Shown: one piece after another, positions 1 to 8,456 of the stretch
How the letters are laid out: each line of letters opens with the position of its first letter
Numbering within the stretch: the first letter of the stretch is position 1
Origin: Solimonas marina
Lineage (GTDB): Bacteria > Pseudomonadota > Gammaproteobacteria > Nevskiales > Nevskiaceae
Length of the DNA: 64,000 nucleotides
Direction of reading: 5' to 3'
Assembly (NCBI RefSeq): GCF_012241385.1
Contig: NZ_JAAVXB010000008.1
Span: 62,001-126,000 of the forward strand
Translations under genes and position numbers: made by a program
Notes under the pieces: generated by a model
What the model was told of the DNA's origin: nothing
Database searches by the model: none
What the model saw: only the letters and a program-made list of their open reading frames with translations

Positions 1-109
1 AGGCGCGCTGCTGGCGGCAGCTTACAAGCGGTGTCGGGGCGCTTCCGGATGGCGGATGATGCGTGATTTGGACCGGTTGGGTCCTCGAATCCACCACAGA
101 CGCGTCAAT

Positions 110-142
110 AAAAAAAGACCGCGCCCGGCAGGGACGCGGTCT
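110..142 (-). terminator. Rho-independent terminator of the small-gene operon
   Basis: On the minus strand an 8-bp stem (arms 116-123 and 135-142) closes an 11-nt loop and is followed by a run of seven T. It lies 15 bases beyond the stop of the last gene in the minus-strand operon, so it is the natural end of that transcript. Bases 1-109 show no gene I can support: the three plus frames close within the first 70 bases or lack any recognisable protein. Confidence 0.8.
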
Positions 143-156
143 AGGGGCGAATGCGC

Positions 157-600
157 TCAGGCAATGAGCGCGGGCGGTGTCGGGTGACGGCTGAAGAAGA
201 CGTCGGCGCGAGCGAGCAATCCTTTGTGCGCTTGCTGCAACGCCGCATTACGGGTCGCGGCCGGCGCGCCGGACCGTTCCTCTTCAGCGAGGAGGGCTTC
301 CAGATGCAGCTTGAGTTCGGCACCGCGCGCGCGATACAGCTTGCTCGCGGGGTCCGTCATCTCGATGGACTCGATCAGGTCGAACAAACGTGCGCGGCGC
401 CGGCGGCCGTTGCCGTCGAGTGCCCGGTCATGCAGCTGCGCATGCGTATCGAACAGGTCGATAGCCAGGCGCAAAGCATCACGCCGGGTGGCTGGCGTCG
501 TGGCCTGTTCGAAATGACGCAGCAGGCGACGCAGGCAGACGAGGTCGCGCTCGGCGGCTGCCTGACGCATGGCAGGGTTTTCAGCGAGCCGAGGAGACAT
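157..600 (-). CDS. hypothetical protein, last gene of sigma54-type operon
   Basis: This encodes 147 residues of unknown function, hydrophilic and predicted helical, rich in Arg, Leu and Ala, with no signal peptide or membrane segment. I chose the ATG at 600 because GGAGG sits nine bases upstream; an internal ATG at 570 has no ribosome binding site. With this start the gene overlaps the 3' end of the preceding gene by 20 bases, which suggests translational coupling. It is followed directly by an intrinsic terminator. No family is recognised; the Arg-rich helical character resembles small uncharacterised stress proteins, but that is only an impression. Confidence 0.6.
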   Translation of the reverse strand: MSPRLAENPAMRQAAAERDLVCLRRLLRHFEQATTPATRRDALRLAIDLFDTHAQLHDRALDGNGRRRRARLFDLIESIEMTDPASKLYRARGAELKLHLEALLAEEERSGAPAATRNAALQQAHKGLLARADVFFSRHPTPPALIA

Positions 601-775
601 CCAGCATATCCTCCATGGCGTTGAGCAAGCGCTCCTGCGCCGCACAGACCTGGCGAAACTGGGGATTCGAGAGCCCGCGGGCGCCAACCCATTCGAGCTT
701 GTCCCGCTGCAGCAATATCGTTTCGAGGTGCTCGGCAATCAGGCGGCTGCGGTGAACGAACTGGTCGATGGTCAC
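581..775 (-). CDS. small hypothetical helical protein
   Basis: A 64-residue protein starting at a GTG that is preceded by AGGAGAGAG at good spacing. The sequence is amphipathic and helical (repeated Leu/Ile with charged residues), with no Cys pair, signal peptide or membrane helix. It lies between the anchored protein at 812-1276 (36-base gap) and the 147-residue protein it overlaps by 20 bases, so the three are almost certainly co-transcribed. Function unknown. The strong Shine-Dalgarno sequence and tight packing are the main evidence that it is real. Confidence 0.55.
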   Translation of the reverse strand: MTIDQFVHRSRLIAEHLETILLQRDKLEWVGARGLSNPQFRQVCAAQERLLNAMEDMLDVSSAR

Positions 776-811
776 GAACTCTCTCCTGGGCGGATCGGGA
801 TGCTGACGTGA

Positions 812-1276
812 TCAGCGGCGAACCGGCAGCGGATCGCGCGACGTCACGAACAGAAACGCACTGACGAGCAGGAAGCCGACCCCGAATGTCATCAGCAGGT
901 CGGCGAACCAGCGCCGCGTCGGCGCACTCATGGCTTGAGTAGCATTGATCGCGCCATCATCAGCGGTAACCGCCCGCAGTGGCAGCCCGGACCTGACCAA
1001 TTGCGGGGTCGAGGTGTTGTCCATGACGGCCGGCTTGGCCGTGGCGCCACTGTGATCTCCGAACGAGATGATGGTGGCGTCATCACAGACCGCGATGCCG
1101 CGCGCGCCCTCGGCGTGTACGACGCAGTGGGTGCGGGCGCCGGCAGCCTGAAAGCCGGAGTAGCCCCTCGACGATCCGGAAGCCGCAAATCCGTTTGCGG
1201 CATGCTCTGCTGCGGCGGTAGCGACCTGGTAGGCGACTTCCTGGTACGCCGGGTACGCATCGATGGCATAGAACAT
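812..1276 (-). CDS. hypothetical protein with C-terminal membrane anchor
   Basis: A 154-residue protein with a soluble N-terminal part rich in Ala, Gly and Ser and one hydrophobic helix near the C terminus (about residues 127-146), followed by a short basic tail. This layout suggests a tail-anchored inner-membrane protein. The ATG has AAGGA seven bases upstream. It is the second gene of the operon that begins with the DUF1328 gene, 69 bases downstream of it. I do not recognise a family. The central region contains two Cys residues (HCVVHAEG and AVCDDAT), but no motif assigns a role. Confidence 0.55.
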   Translation of the reverse strand: MFYAIDAYPAYQEVAYQVATAAAEHAANGFAASGSSRGYSGFQAAGARTHCVVHAEGARGIAVCDDATIISFGDHSGATAKPAVMDNTSTPQLVRSGLPLRAVTADDGAINATQAMSAPTRRWFADLLMTFGVGFLLVSAFLFVTSRDPLPVRR

Positions 1277-1345
1277 GTTGAATTCCTTTTCGTTGAAACG
1301 GACGTCTAAAGGTTCTGGCTTACAGGCTGCCGGCGCTGCACGCGG

Positions 1346-1507
1346 CTATGGGCGACGGCGGCCCAAAACGAAAGACACGACTGCGAGTACGAGGCCGGCG
1401 ATAAACAACACCCACGCGATCTGCTGGGAGAGACCCGCGACACCACCGAGGCCGAACACGGCTGAGACGATGGCAATGACGAGAAACACGGCCGCCCAAT
1501 AAAACAT
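1346..1507 (-). CDS. DUF1328 (YtjA-type) small membrane protein
   Basis: A 53-residue protein made of two hydrophobic helices separated by a Gly-rich turn (GLGGVAG), ending in an Arg-rich tail (GRRRP). This is the standard size and layout of the DUF1328/YtjA family of inner-membrane proteins, which are often stress-induced and of unknown biochemical role. The ATG is preceded by AGGAG at seven bases. It is the first gene of a four-gene minus-strand operon; a strong sigma54-type promoter lies 40-55 bases upstream, and the divergent gene at 1722 encodes a sigma54 activator. Family assignment is by length and pattern and is confident; regulation is inferred. Confidence 0.85.
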   Translation of the reverse strand: MFYWAAVFLVIAIVSAVFGLGGVAGLSQQIAWVLFIAGLVLAVVSFVLGRRRP

Positions 1508-1546
1508 TCCAATCTCCTAAGGCTTCGTACTGCTTGCCATCTGTAG

Positions 1547-1562
1547 AGCAGCGCCTGTGCCA
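1547..1562 (-). promoter_or_regulatory. sigma54 (-24/-12) promoter upstream of the DUF1328 operon
   Basis: On the minus strand the sequence reads TGGCAC, five bases, CTGCT. It matches the consensus TGGCACG-N4-TTGCW at every position except two, with the invariant GG and GC at exactly the required spacing. Transcription would start near 1536, about 29 bases before the DUF1328 ATG. It points away from a divergent sigma54-dependent activator gene. Confidence 0.75.
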
Positions 1563-1581
1563 GCCCTGCCAGCTTTTGCTG

Positions 1582-1606
1582 GAATTTATATTTATTTAAT
1601 AAATTC
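1582..1606. promoter_or_regulatory. AT-rich inverted repeat in the divergent intergenic region
   Basis: Perfect 8-bp arms GAATTTAT and ATAAATTC are separated by nine bases in a strikingly AT-rich patch (about 1575-1625) of an otherwise GC-rich region. It sits 20-45 bases upstream of the sigma54 -24 element. It could bind a regulator or a bending protein such as IHF, or carry sigma70 signals for the plus-strand gene; the sequence alone does not decide. Confidence 0.35.
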
Positions 1607-1661
1607 AATATCTTGATTTGATAATTTCGAAGCCGGCATTTGCGGTTCAGGCTAGGGCCAT

Positions 1662-1685
1662 GTAAAAAGTTCGTGTAATTTTTAC
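1662..1685. promoter_or_regulatory. 24-bp dyad, candidate upstream activator site
   Basis: Arms GTAAAAA and TTTTTAC (7 bp each, perfect) flank ten bases. The dyad is about 125-150 bases upstream of the predicted sigma54 start, the usual distance for an enhancer-binding protein site, and 36 bases before the activator gene at 1722. It could therefore serve both activation of the small operon and autoregulation. Inferred from position and symmetry only. Confidence 0.4.
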
Positions 1686-1721
1686 CGAGTAGCCGGTCAT
1701 CATTTCCGGTTCAGGAATGCC

Positions 1722-3143
1722 ATGCTGGATTTGCCGACAGACGCGCTGAGCGTGCTCTGGGTCGACGACGACCACGAACTGACCGATGGCCTGACGGACT
1801 ATCTGCGCGGCGAGGGCTACGCCGTGGAGTGCGTGCTCGATCTCGCCAGTGCGGCGGCCTGCTTGAAGGCCCGGGCTTACGACTTGGTCCTGGTCGATCT
1901 GTCGCTGCCGGATGGCAGCGGCCTGACGCTGATTCGCGATACGCCGCGTGAGCAGGCACGCGAATTCGTGGTGCTGACCGGGCATGGCGACGTGAAGACG
2001 GTGCTGCAGGCCCTGCGCCATCAGGTCTTCGATTACCTGATGAAGCCGCTGGAGCTCAGTGAGCTGCGCAATACGCTGGCGCGCGTGCGCAAGGCGCGTG
2101 ACAGCAGCCGTCCGGCGGCCGCGGTGGAGCCGGCGCCGGCCAGCCGCCCGGCGTCACGTGCCGAGGCGCCCGCCAGCACGGCGGCGACGATGATGGTCGG
2201 CCGTTCGCCGGCGATGCAGCGCGCGCAGGGGCTGCTCGATCGTGTTGCCGGCAGCGAAATCACGGTACTGGTGCAGGGCGAAAGCGGTACCGGCAAGGAA
2301 GTGGCCGCGCGTTATCTGCACGAGCACTCGGCACGCGCGGCGGCGCCGTTCGTGGCGCTGAACTGCGCGACGGTGTCGCCGAACCTGATTGCCAGCGAGT
2401 TGTTCGGGCACGAGAAGGGCAGCTTCACCGGTGCGCACCGCCAGCATCGCGGCATCTTCGAGCGCGCCGAGAACGGCACACTGTTCCTTGATGAAATCAC
2501 CGAAATGCCGCTTGATCTGCAGGCGACGCTGTTGCGCGCGCTCGAGACCGGCACCATCGTGCGTGTCGGTGGCGATCGCGAGATTCCGGTCAATGCCCGG
2601 GTCATCGCTGCGACCAATCGCGATCCCCTGCGTGCGGTGGAAAGCGGCCGCTTCCGCCTGGATCTGTATTACCGTCTGCAAGTGTTCCCGGTCGTGCTGC
2701 CGTCGCTGCGCGAGCGCAGCACCGATTTGTTGCTCCTGGCCGAATATTTCCTGGAGACCTTCAGCGGTGGCGCCGCGCCACGTAGCCTGTCGGCCGACGC
2801 GCTGGGGGCTTTGCTGCGCCACGACTGGCCGGGCAATGTGCGCGAGTTGCGCAATGTCATCGAGCGCGCCTGTCTGCTCAGCACCGACGTCATCGAGCCC
2901 GAACACCTGCTGCTGCCGGAGGCGGGGCCGCAGCAGATCGAGCTGCCGCGGCCGGGGCCCGGCGTCGTGCCGGTGATCGACGATGCGGCGCCAATCGTCC
3001 GGCTGCGTGACGCGGAACGGGATCTGATCACGCGCACGCTGGCACGCCACAGTGGCAACAAGACACGCGCCGCCGCCGACCTTGGCATCAGCGTCAAGAC
3101 GCTTTACAACAAACTCAAGCGTTTTGAAGAGGAGCGTGCATGA
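1722..3143 (+). CDS. sigma54-dependent response regulator, NtrC family
   Basis: A 473-residue cytoplasmic activator. A receiver domain (residues 10-120) carries acidic residues D15/D16, phospho-acceptor D59 and K108. A Pro/Ala-rich linker leads to an AAA+ domain (about 157-390) with Walker A GESGTGKE (186-193) and the sigma54-contact loop GSFTGA, a normal variant of GAFTGA. The C terminus (about 440-473) is a Fis-type helix-turn-helix. It should use ATP to open sigma54 promoters once phosphorylated. It is translationally coupled to the kinase-like gene at 3140 (ATGA overlap) and divergent from an operon with a sigma54 promoter, which is its most likely target. Confidence 0.9.
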   Translation: MLDLPTDALSVLWVDDDHELTDGLTDYLRGEGYAVECVLDLASAAACLKARAYDLVLVDLSLPDGSGLTLIRDTPREQAREFVVLTGHGDVKTVLQALRHQVFDYLMKPLELSELRNTLARVRKARDSSRPAAAVEPAPASRPASRAEAPASTAATMMVGRSPAMQRAQGLLDRVAGSEITVLVQGESGTGKEVAARYLHEHSARAAAPFVALNCATVSPNLIASELFGHEKGSFTGAHRQHRGIFERAENGTLFLDEITEMPLDLQATLLRALETGTIVRVGGDREIPVNARVIAATNRDPLRAVESGRFRLDLYYRLQVFPVVLPSLRERSTDLLLLAEYFLETFSGGAAPRSLSADALGALLRHDWPGNVRELRNVIERACLLSTDVIEPEHLLLPEAGPQQIELPRPGPGVVPVIDDAAPIVRLRDAERDLITRTLARHSGNKTRAAADLGISVKTLYNKLKRFEEERA

Positions 3144-4117
3144 ATACGACGGCGACACCCTTGTCGCCATGGCCGGCCGGTGGGGCCGCGCCGCTGTCGC
3201 ACTGGACGCGTGTGGCGATGCCCGGTGCGCCGGTGTACCGCTTCGATGCCGGGGCTCTGTCGCCCTGCGATGACGGTGAAACCCTGGAGCTGGATGCGGC
3301 GCTGCAGGCACAACTGACCGCGGCGCCTGACGCCGCGCTGTTGATGGCGATGCGCGGCGACGTGCCGTGGCGCTTGCGGCGCTGTCGTCGCGAGCGCTCG
3401 TTGTGGTTCGCACAGCCCTTGGCCGATAGCCGTCAGGCACTGCTGTCGGCGACGCGCAGCTATCTGGCGTCACGGCTGAGTGCGCAGCTATTGCACGATC
3501 TGCGCAATCCGATGAATGCGCTATCGCTGCACACCGACCTGATGTCGCGCCTGGTCGCCAGTGCCGAAACCGCCGGCCGCGCGAGCGGGAGCCTGCAGGT
3601 CGTGCGTGAGCGGCTCAACGATCTGTCGGCGCGACAGAACGCGATGGTCGAGTTATGGCTGGCGCCGGTCGCCGACGATGTTCGCGCGCCGGGACTGCAG
3701 ATTCTGATCGAGCGCGTTCTGCGCATGATCCGTAGCCACTATGCCCTGCATGAAATTCGCGGGCGCGCGGCGGGGCTGGAACGGCTGGCGGCATGCGAGG
3801 CGGTGACCCTCGACGCCCGCCTCGAAATCGTCCTGATCGGCCTGTTGCTGCTGGCCTGCGACAACCTCGTCATGCTTGGAAGCGGGGTCGGCGAAATTGT
3901 CATCGAAGCCCTCGATGCGGCCGATGGCGCGGCAATGCCCGATTTATGGATACGTGCGCCGATGGCGAAAACCACCGCGACGGCCGGCTTTGGCGGCGCG
4001 TCGGCGCAGACCGTCGCCGACGTTGTCGACGGCTTCGCGCTGCTGCTCGATGGTTCCGGTGTCAGCCTGCAGCTGGCCAATGACGGCCAGGCGCTGCGCT
4101 TCGTCTTCGCGGCCTGA
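3140..4117 (+). CDS. degenerate histidine-kinase-like protein, partner of the NtrC-type regulator
   Basis: A 325-residue soluble protein whose middle holds a recognisable H-box (HDLRNPMNAL, near residue 119) of a dimerisation/phosphotransfer domain. The C-terminal part where the ATP-binding domain should be lacks clear N, G1 and G2 boxes: there is no DxGxG or GLGL signature. It has no membrane segment. The start overlaps the regulator stop (ATGA), so the two are co-translated. It may be a phosphotransfer hub, a phosphatase or a pseudo-kinase that needs another kinase to charge it. Sequence supports the H-box; the role is inference. Confidence 0.65.
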   Translation: MNTTATPLSPWPAGGAAPLSHWTRVAMPGAPVYRFDAGALSPCDDGETLELDAALQAQLTAAPDAALLMAMRGDVPWRLRRCRRERSLWFAQPLADSRQALLSATRSYLASRLSAQLLHDLRNPMNALSLHTDLMSRLVASAETAGRASGSLQVVRERLNDLSARQNAMVELWLAPVADDVRAPGLQILIERVLRMIRSHYALHEIRGRAAGLERLAACEAVTLDARLEIVLIGLLLLACDNLVMLGSGVGEIVIEALDAADGAAMPDLWIRAPMAKTTATAGFGGASAQTVADVVDGFALLLDGSGVSLQLANDGQALRFVFAA

Positions 4118-4147
4118 GGGGCTGGACGCCCAGTACGCCCAGTACGC

Positions 4148-6097
4148 TTAGCTTCTTTCGAGTGGCTGGTCTGGCGCCGCAGCGCAGGCACGGATCACCG
4201 CAATCAGCCGCTCGACATCGACCGGCTTGCCGATATGCGCGTCGAAGCCGCTGTCGATCGCACGGCGCTCGTCCTCGGCGCGCGAGAACGCGGTGAGCGC
4301 AATCATCGGCGTATCGGCCGGCGATGCGCTTTCGCCCAGACTCAGGGCGCGCACTGCGCGGGCGAGGGCGTAGCCGTCAACGTCCGGCATGCCGACATCG
4401 GACAGCACGATGTCGATGCGGCTGCCACGCAGCGCATCGAGCGCTTCGGCGGCGGACGCTGCCGCACGCACCTGGGCGCCTTCGACAGCCAGCAGCATCT
4501 CCAGCACCGCGCGGACATCGGCATCGTCGTCGACCACCAGCATGCGCAAGCCATGCAGGCGTTCCAACTGAGCGGCTGGCGACGGCTCGGTGTTGAGCGG
4601 CTGCGACAGTTCCGTCGGCGCTACGGGTGGCGGCGCGGTGTCGGCTGCCGGTGACTGCGTCGGCAGACGCACGACGAACTGCGCGCCGTGGCCGAGGCCG
4701 GCACTGCTGGCCTCGATCTGCCCGCCGTGCATCTCGACCAGATGCTTGACGATGGCCAGGCCCAGGCCGAGCCCGCCATGCTGGCGTGTGGTCGGCTCAC
4801 TACCTTGCACATAGCGTTGGAAGACCAGCGGCAGCAGATCTCGGCGGATGCCGATGCCGGTGTCGCCGACACTGAATTCGAGTTGCGCATCGGCTCTGCC
4901 GGCGCGAACCGTGACCTGACCGCCGCTGGGTGTGAACTTGACGGCATTGCCGACCAGATTGATGACGATCTGCCGCAGGCGCTGTGCATCGCCGATCAGC
5001 GGCAGCGGCTGCGGGCCGATCAGCAGATCGAGACCGACGCGTTTGGCGCGTGCCGCGGGCTGCATCAAATCGATGGCCGCGCGCAGGATTTCGCCGAGAT
5101 CGACGGCGTCGGCCTGCAGTTCGATGCGGCCACTGAGCGCCAGCGAGGCATCGAGCAGGCCGTCGACCATCGAGCTGAGCTGACGGGCATTGCGTTCGAC
5201 CGAAATCAGCGCCGAATCGAGTGACGCCGCCGGCGTATCGTCGCCGCTGGCGGAAACGCGACGCATGAACTGTGACCAGCCGAGGATCGCCTGCAGGGGC
5301 GTGCGCAACTCATGTGAGACGGCGGCAACGAAATCGTCGCGGGCCTGACTGGCGGCCTCGGCTTCGGCGCGCGCGCGGCGTTCCTGTTCGAGCAGCCGCC
5401 GACGTTCGCGATTGAGGATTTCCTTCTGGCGCAGATCGCGCACCGCCAGTGTCCACAACAAGCCCGCCATCAGAATCGAAATGACGCTGGGGACGACGAT
5501 CGCGATCAGCGTATCGCGGCGCGATTGCTGCAAGGTCTGCTCGAGCCCGAGGTTGATCTTCGACTGCAGCTCCCGCAGCGCCACCGCGTTGTTGCGCAGT
5601 TGTTCGATGCGCTGCGTCTCCAAGGCCAGTTGCGGTTCGATCTGCCGAACCGAAGGGTTATTGCCCATCGCCGAGCGCGCGGTGATCGCGGTTTGCGTCT
5701 GGTCGATCAACGCATAGATCGAGCGATACAGTGCCCGCGCACTGTTGGCGTTGTCCGGAAAGCGCTGCAGCTCGTTGGCGAGCAGCGACATTTCAGTGTT
5801 CAGGCGCGTTGCCGCCTCACGATAGGGCTGCAGGTATTCGACACTGCCACTGAGCAGATAGCCGCGCGTGCTGTTGTCGATGTCCTTGGCCAGCGACTGC
5901 ACGGTATTGATTCGCGCCTCGACGCGCAGACCGAAGCGCGACTGTGCCTGCTGATCGAAGAGCCGATGCGCCGAGAGGATGGCGAGCCAGGCGTTGAACG
6001 TCAGTACCGCAACCAAGGTCAGGCCCAGTACCGACCAGCGATACGAAGCCGGAATGCGACGCAGTGTGCGTTGCAGCTTGCGGACGATCCGATTCAC
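4148..6097 (-). CDS. membrane hybrid histidine kinase (CHASE3-like sensor, HisKA, HATPase, REC)
   Basis: About 649 residues from a GTG at 6097. An N-terminal membrane helix (near residues 20-40), a helical periplasmic domain of CHASE3 type and a second helix (about 200-220) precede a coiled coil, an H-box (SHELRTPL), an ATPase domain with DTGIGI and GLGLGLAIVK, and a C-terminal receiver with an LSDVGMPDVDG phospho-site. The ATG/GTG choice is uncertain because no good ribosome site is visible. It is the last gene of the treY-bphO-bphP strand, 169 bases after bphP, so it may receive or pass signals with the phytochrome. It converges with the gene ending at 4117. Confidence 0.8.
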   Translation of the reverse strand: MNRIVRKLQRTLRRIPASYRWSVLGLTLVAVLTFNAWLAILSAHRLFDQQAQSRFGLRVEARINTVQSLAKDIDNSTRGYLLSGSVEYLQPYREAATRLNTEMSLLANELQRFPDNANSARALYRSIYALIDQTQTAITARSAMGNNPSVRQIEPQLALETQRIEQLRNNAVALRELQSKINLGLEQTLQQSRRDTLIAIVVPSVISILMAGLLWTLAVRDLRQKEILNRERRRLLEQERRARAEAEAASQARDDFVAAVSHELRTPLQAILGWSQFMRRVSASGDDTPAASLDSALISVERNARQLSSMVDGLLDASLALSGRIELQADAVDLGEILRAAIDLMQPAARAKRVGLDLLIGPQPLPLIGDAQRLRQIVINLVGNAVKFTPSGGQVTVRAGRADAQLEFSVGDTGIGIRRDLLPLVFQRYVQGSEPTTRQHGGLGLGLAIVKHLVEMHGGQIEASSAGLGHGAQFVVRLPTQSPAADTAPPPVAPTELSQPLNTEPSPAAQLERLHGLRMLVVDDDADVRAVLEMLLAVEGAQVRAAASAAEALDALRGSRIDIVLSDVGMPDVDGYALARAVRALSLGESASPADTPMIALTAFSRAEDERRAIDSGFDAHIGKPVDVERLIAVIRACAAAPDQPLERS

Positions 6098-6266
6098 GCG
6101 TGTTGCGCCCCCAAGCCGCACAGCCGCGGTGCACCGCTGTCTGGGTGGAACTCGAAGGTGAATGGCTTGTGCGCCGGTCGTAACCGCGTCATACGTCCCG
6201 CTCTGGTCGATGGGCGCATTTTTCGCCGCCTCAGCCAGCCGGCGGCTGAATATCGACGGTGCGAGC

Positions 6267-8456
6267 TCATGGCGTGGCGGCCATCGGCAGCTCGACGGTG
6301 AACACCACCTGCTCGTCGCGATGCGCGTAGCGAATCTGGCCGCCATGTCCGCGGACGATTTCGGCGGCGATGTACAGGCCCAGGCCGAGACCGATGCGGT
6401 TGCGCACCGCATCGGCGCCGCTGCCCTTGAACGGCTGGAACAGACTGGCGGCCGCGCCTGCGGGGATCGGCGGCGCCTGGTTGCCAACTTCGAGCTGTAC
6501 CCGCTGCGGCCCGGCGGTGCTGAGGCGGATGCTGATCGGACGGCCGAGTGTGCCGTGATGGCGGGCGTTCGACAGCAGATTGGAGATGACCTGGGCAATG
6601 CGGTCAGCATCGAGCAGGACGGTGCCGACCGGGGCGATCTGCGTGCGGATGTCCTGACCGGGAAAGGCGGCGCGCGTTTCGACGACGAGCTGCAGCAGCA
6701 ACTCGGCCAGATCGACGGGACGCGGCTGCAGTCCGAGACCCAAACCACGCTGCAGGCGGCTCAGATCGAGCAGGTCGTCGACCAGACGCTGAATGCGGTG
6801 GCTGGACGACGCAATGCGCTTGCCGATCATGGCCGAAGACTGGCCGTCGTCGCGCGACAACAGCTGCGCCGACATCGAGATCGCGTTCAGCGGGTTACGC
6901 AGATCGTGCCCGAGCGTGGCGATGAACAGCTCGCGGGCACGCTCGATGTCGGTGATCTTGCCGAGCATGATTTCCTGCAGGTCGCGGCGCAGGCGGGCCG
7001 CCACTTCGAGTTCGCCGCTGCTCCACGGCACGGCCTGACCGCGGACGGTCTGCCGCCACTCGGCGAACGAGCCGCGCGGCGTCAGGCGTGGCCCGTTCGG
7101 GCCGATCGAATAGTGTTTCTGCGGATTGCCGGCCCAGCGCGCCGTTTCCACTTCTTCGCCACGGAACCACAACAGATAGCCGTCCTGCTCACGGTAGTAG
7201 CGGATCGCCAGCATGCCGCAGACGCCGGGCAGCATGGCCGCCAGGGCCGGCGGCAAGGATTCGCTGAGCCGGTGGCTGACGAAGAGATCGTCGGGGCGAT
7301 CGTGCAGCCAGCCGACCAGTGCCGCCACGGCCTCGCGCGGCGGCGCATCGCCGAGGGTTTGCACGCGGCGTTCGAGCGTGACCGCGGCACTGTCGCCGGC
7401 CAGTAGATCGACAACGCTGGATTCGTGGTCGCAGAGCGCGCGCAGGATGTCGTCGGCGCCGCGGCAGTGCTCGACCAGCCGATGCTGAAGCTCGGTTGCG
7501 TGGGCGATGATGCGCTGCATCTCGCCGGCGTCGGCACGCTCGACGAGCACGCTGACCACCTGCGACAGCAGCTGGCAGGCCATGCGCACCGCGTGCGGAA
7601 CATGCCGCGCCGACATGTGGTGGCAGGCGAACAACCCCCAGAGCCGCTCACCGACGATGATCGAAATGCTCATCGACGCGGCGACGCCCATGTTGCACAG
7701 GTACTCGACATGAATCGGCGAAACGCTGCGCAGCACGCTGTGGCTGAGATCGATCGGTACCGAGTCGACCATCGCCGGTGCGATCGGCACCGGCACATAG
7801 CGCAGGTCGGCGATCAGCCGCAGTGGATTGATCGTGTACAGGCGCCGCGCCTGCGCCGGGATGTCGCTGGCCGGGTAGCGCATGCCGAGAAACGGTTCGA
7901 GATCGTCGCGCCGCGCTTCGGCCACGACGTCGCCGGCATCATCGTGGCGGAAGCGGTAGGCCATGACCCGATCGAAACCGGTCAGGGTGCGGATTTCCTG
8001 TACGGCCGTGGCCAGCAGCGCGTCCAGGCCGCGTTGTCGCTGCAGACGTTGCAAGGCTTGTTGCGCCTTGACCGCGAAGCGCTCCAGGGCCGGCGCGTCG
8101 TCGCAGCGCGGCTCGAACTCGGCGATCGTCAGCGCGCCGGCACGGTGCAGGATCAGATCGACGCCGCTGCCGTTCAGGCTCAGCTCGATCGCCTCCGGGG
8201 ACGGGTCGACGGTCGCGACCGCGGCGCTGATCATCGTTCGCGCCAGCTCGTCCAGATGTGCCGTCGTCAGAACGGCGCCAACCGCCGGCAGTGCGCCGAG
8301 CAACTGCTCGGCATTCTGGCTGCACGCTGCGAGACGTCCGTCATCAGTAAATGCGAGCAGCGCACCGTGCGGCTGAATCGCGCCGGGGATGTGGATCGGT
8401 TCGCGGTCGCAGTTGCTGAGGTCGATCGGCGGCGTCGCCGGTACGCTGTCGCTCAT
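6267..8456 (-). CDS. bphP: bacteriophytochrome histidine kinase
   Basis: A 729-residue red/far-red photoreceptor kinase. The N terminus carries the biliverdin-attachment Cys (C16, DLSNCDREPIH) and the PAS-domain IPGAIQPHG motif. A GAF domain with PASDIPAQARRLY and a PHY domain follow, then an H-box (GHDLRNPLNAI) and an ATPase domain with GLGLGLYIA. There is no receiver domain, so a separate regulator must be phosphorylated. It overlaps bphO by four bases (ATGA), so chromophore supply and photoreceptor are co-translated. In Pseudomonas aeruginosa BphP is known to phosphorylate AlgB; an AlgB homologue lies 7 kb away, which is the best candidate partner here. Confidence 0.95.
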   Translation of the reverse strand: MSDSVPATPPIDLSNCDREPIHIPGAIQPHGALLAFTDDGRLAACSQNAEQLLGALPAVGAVLTTAHLDELARTMISAAVATVDPSPEAIELSLNGSGVDLILHRAGALTIAEFEPRCDDAPALERFAVKAQQALQRLQRQRGLDALLATAVQEIRTLTGFDRVMAYRFRHDDAGDVVAEARRDDLEPFLGMRYPASDIPAQARRLYTINPLRLIADLRYVPVPIAPAMVDSVPIDLSHSVLRSVSPIHVEYLCNMGVAASMSISIIVGERLWGLFACHHMSARHVPHAVRMACQLLSQVVSVLVERADAGEMQRIIAHATELQHRLVEHCRGADDILRALCDHESSVVDLLAGDSAAVTLERRVQTLGDAPPREAVAALVGWLHDRPDDLFVSHRLSESLPPALAAMLPGVCGMLAIRYYREQDGYLLWFRGEEVETARWAGNPQKHYSIGPNGPRLTPRGSFAEWRQTVRGQAVPWSSGELEVAARLRRDLQEIMLGKITDIERARELFIATLGHDLRNPLNAISMSAQLLSRDDGQSSAMIGKRIASSSHRIQRLVDDLLDLSRLQRGLGLGLQPRPVDLAELLLQLVVETRAAFPGQDIRTQIAPVGTVLLDADRIAQVISNLLSNARHHGTLGRPISIRLSTAGPQRVQLEVGNQAPPIPAGAAASLFQPFKGSGADAVRNRIGLGLGLYIAAEIVRGHGGQIRYAHRDEQVVFTVELPMAATP

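Noticed and set aside
1-109. Possible end of a plus-strand gene at the left edge
   Set aside because: Too short to recognise; all frames close quickly and no motif is visible.
1306-1608. 100-codon minus-strand frame over the DUF1328 gene
   Set aside because: It is a shifted frame of the well-supported 53-residue DUF1328 gene and covers the sigma54 promoter.
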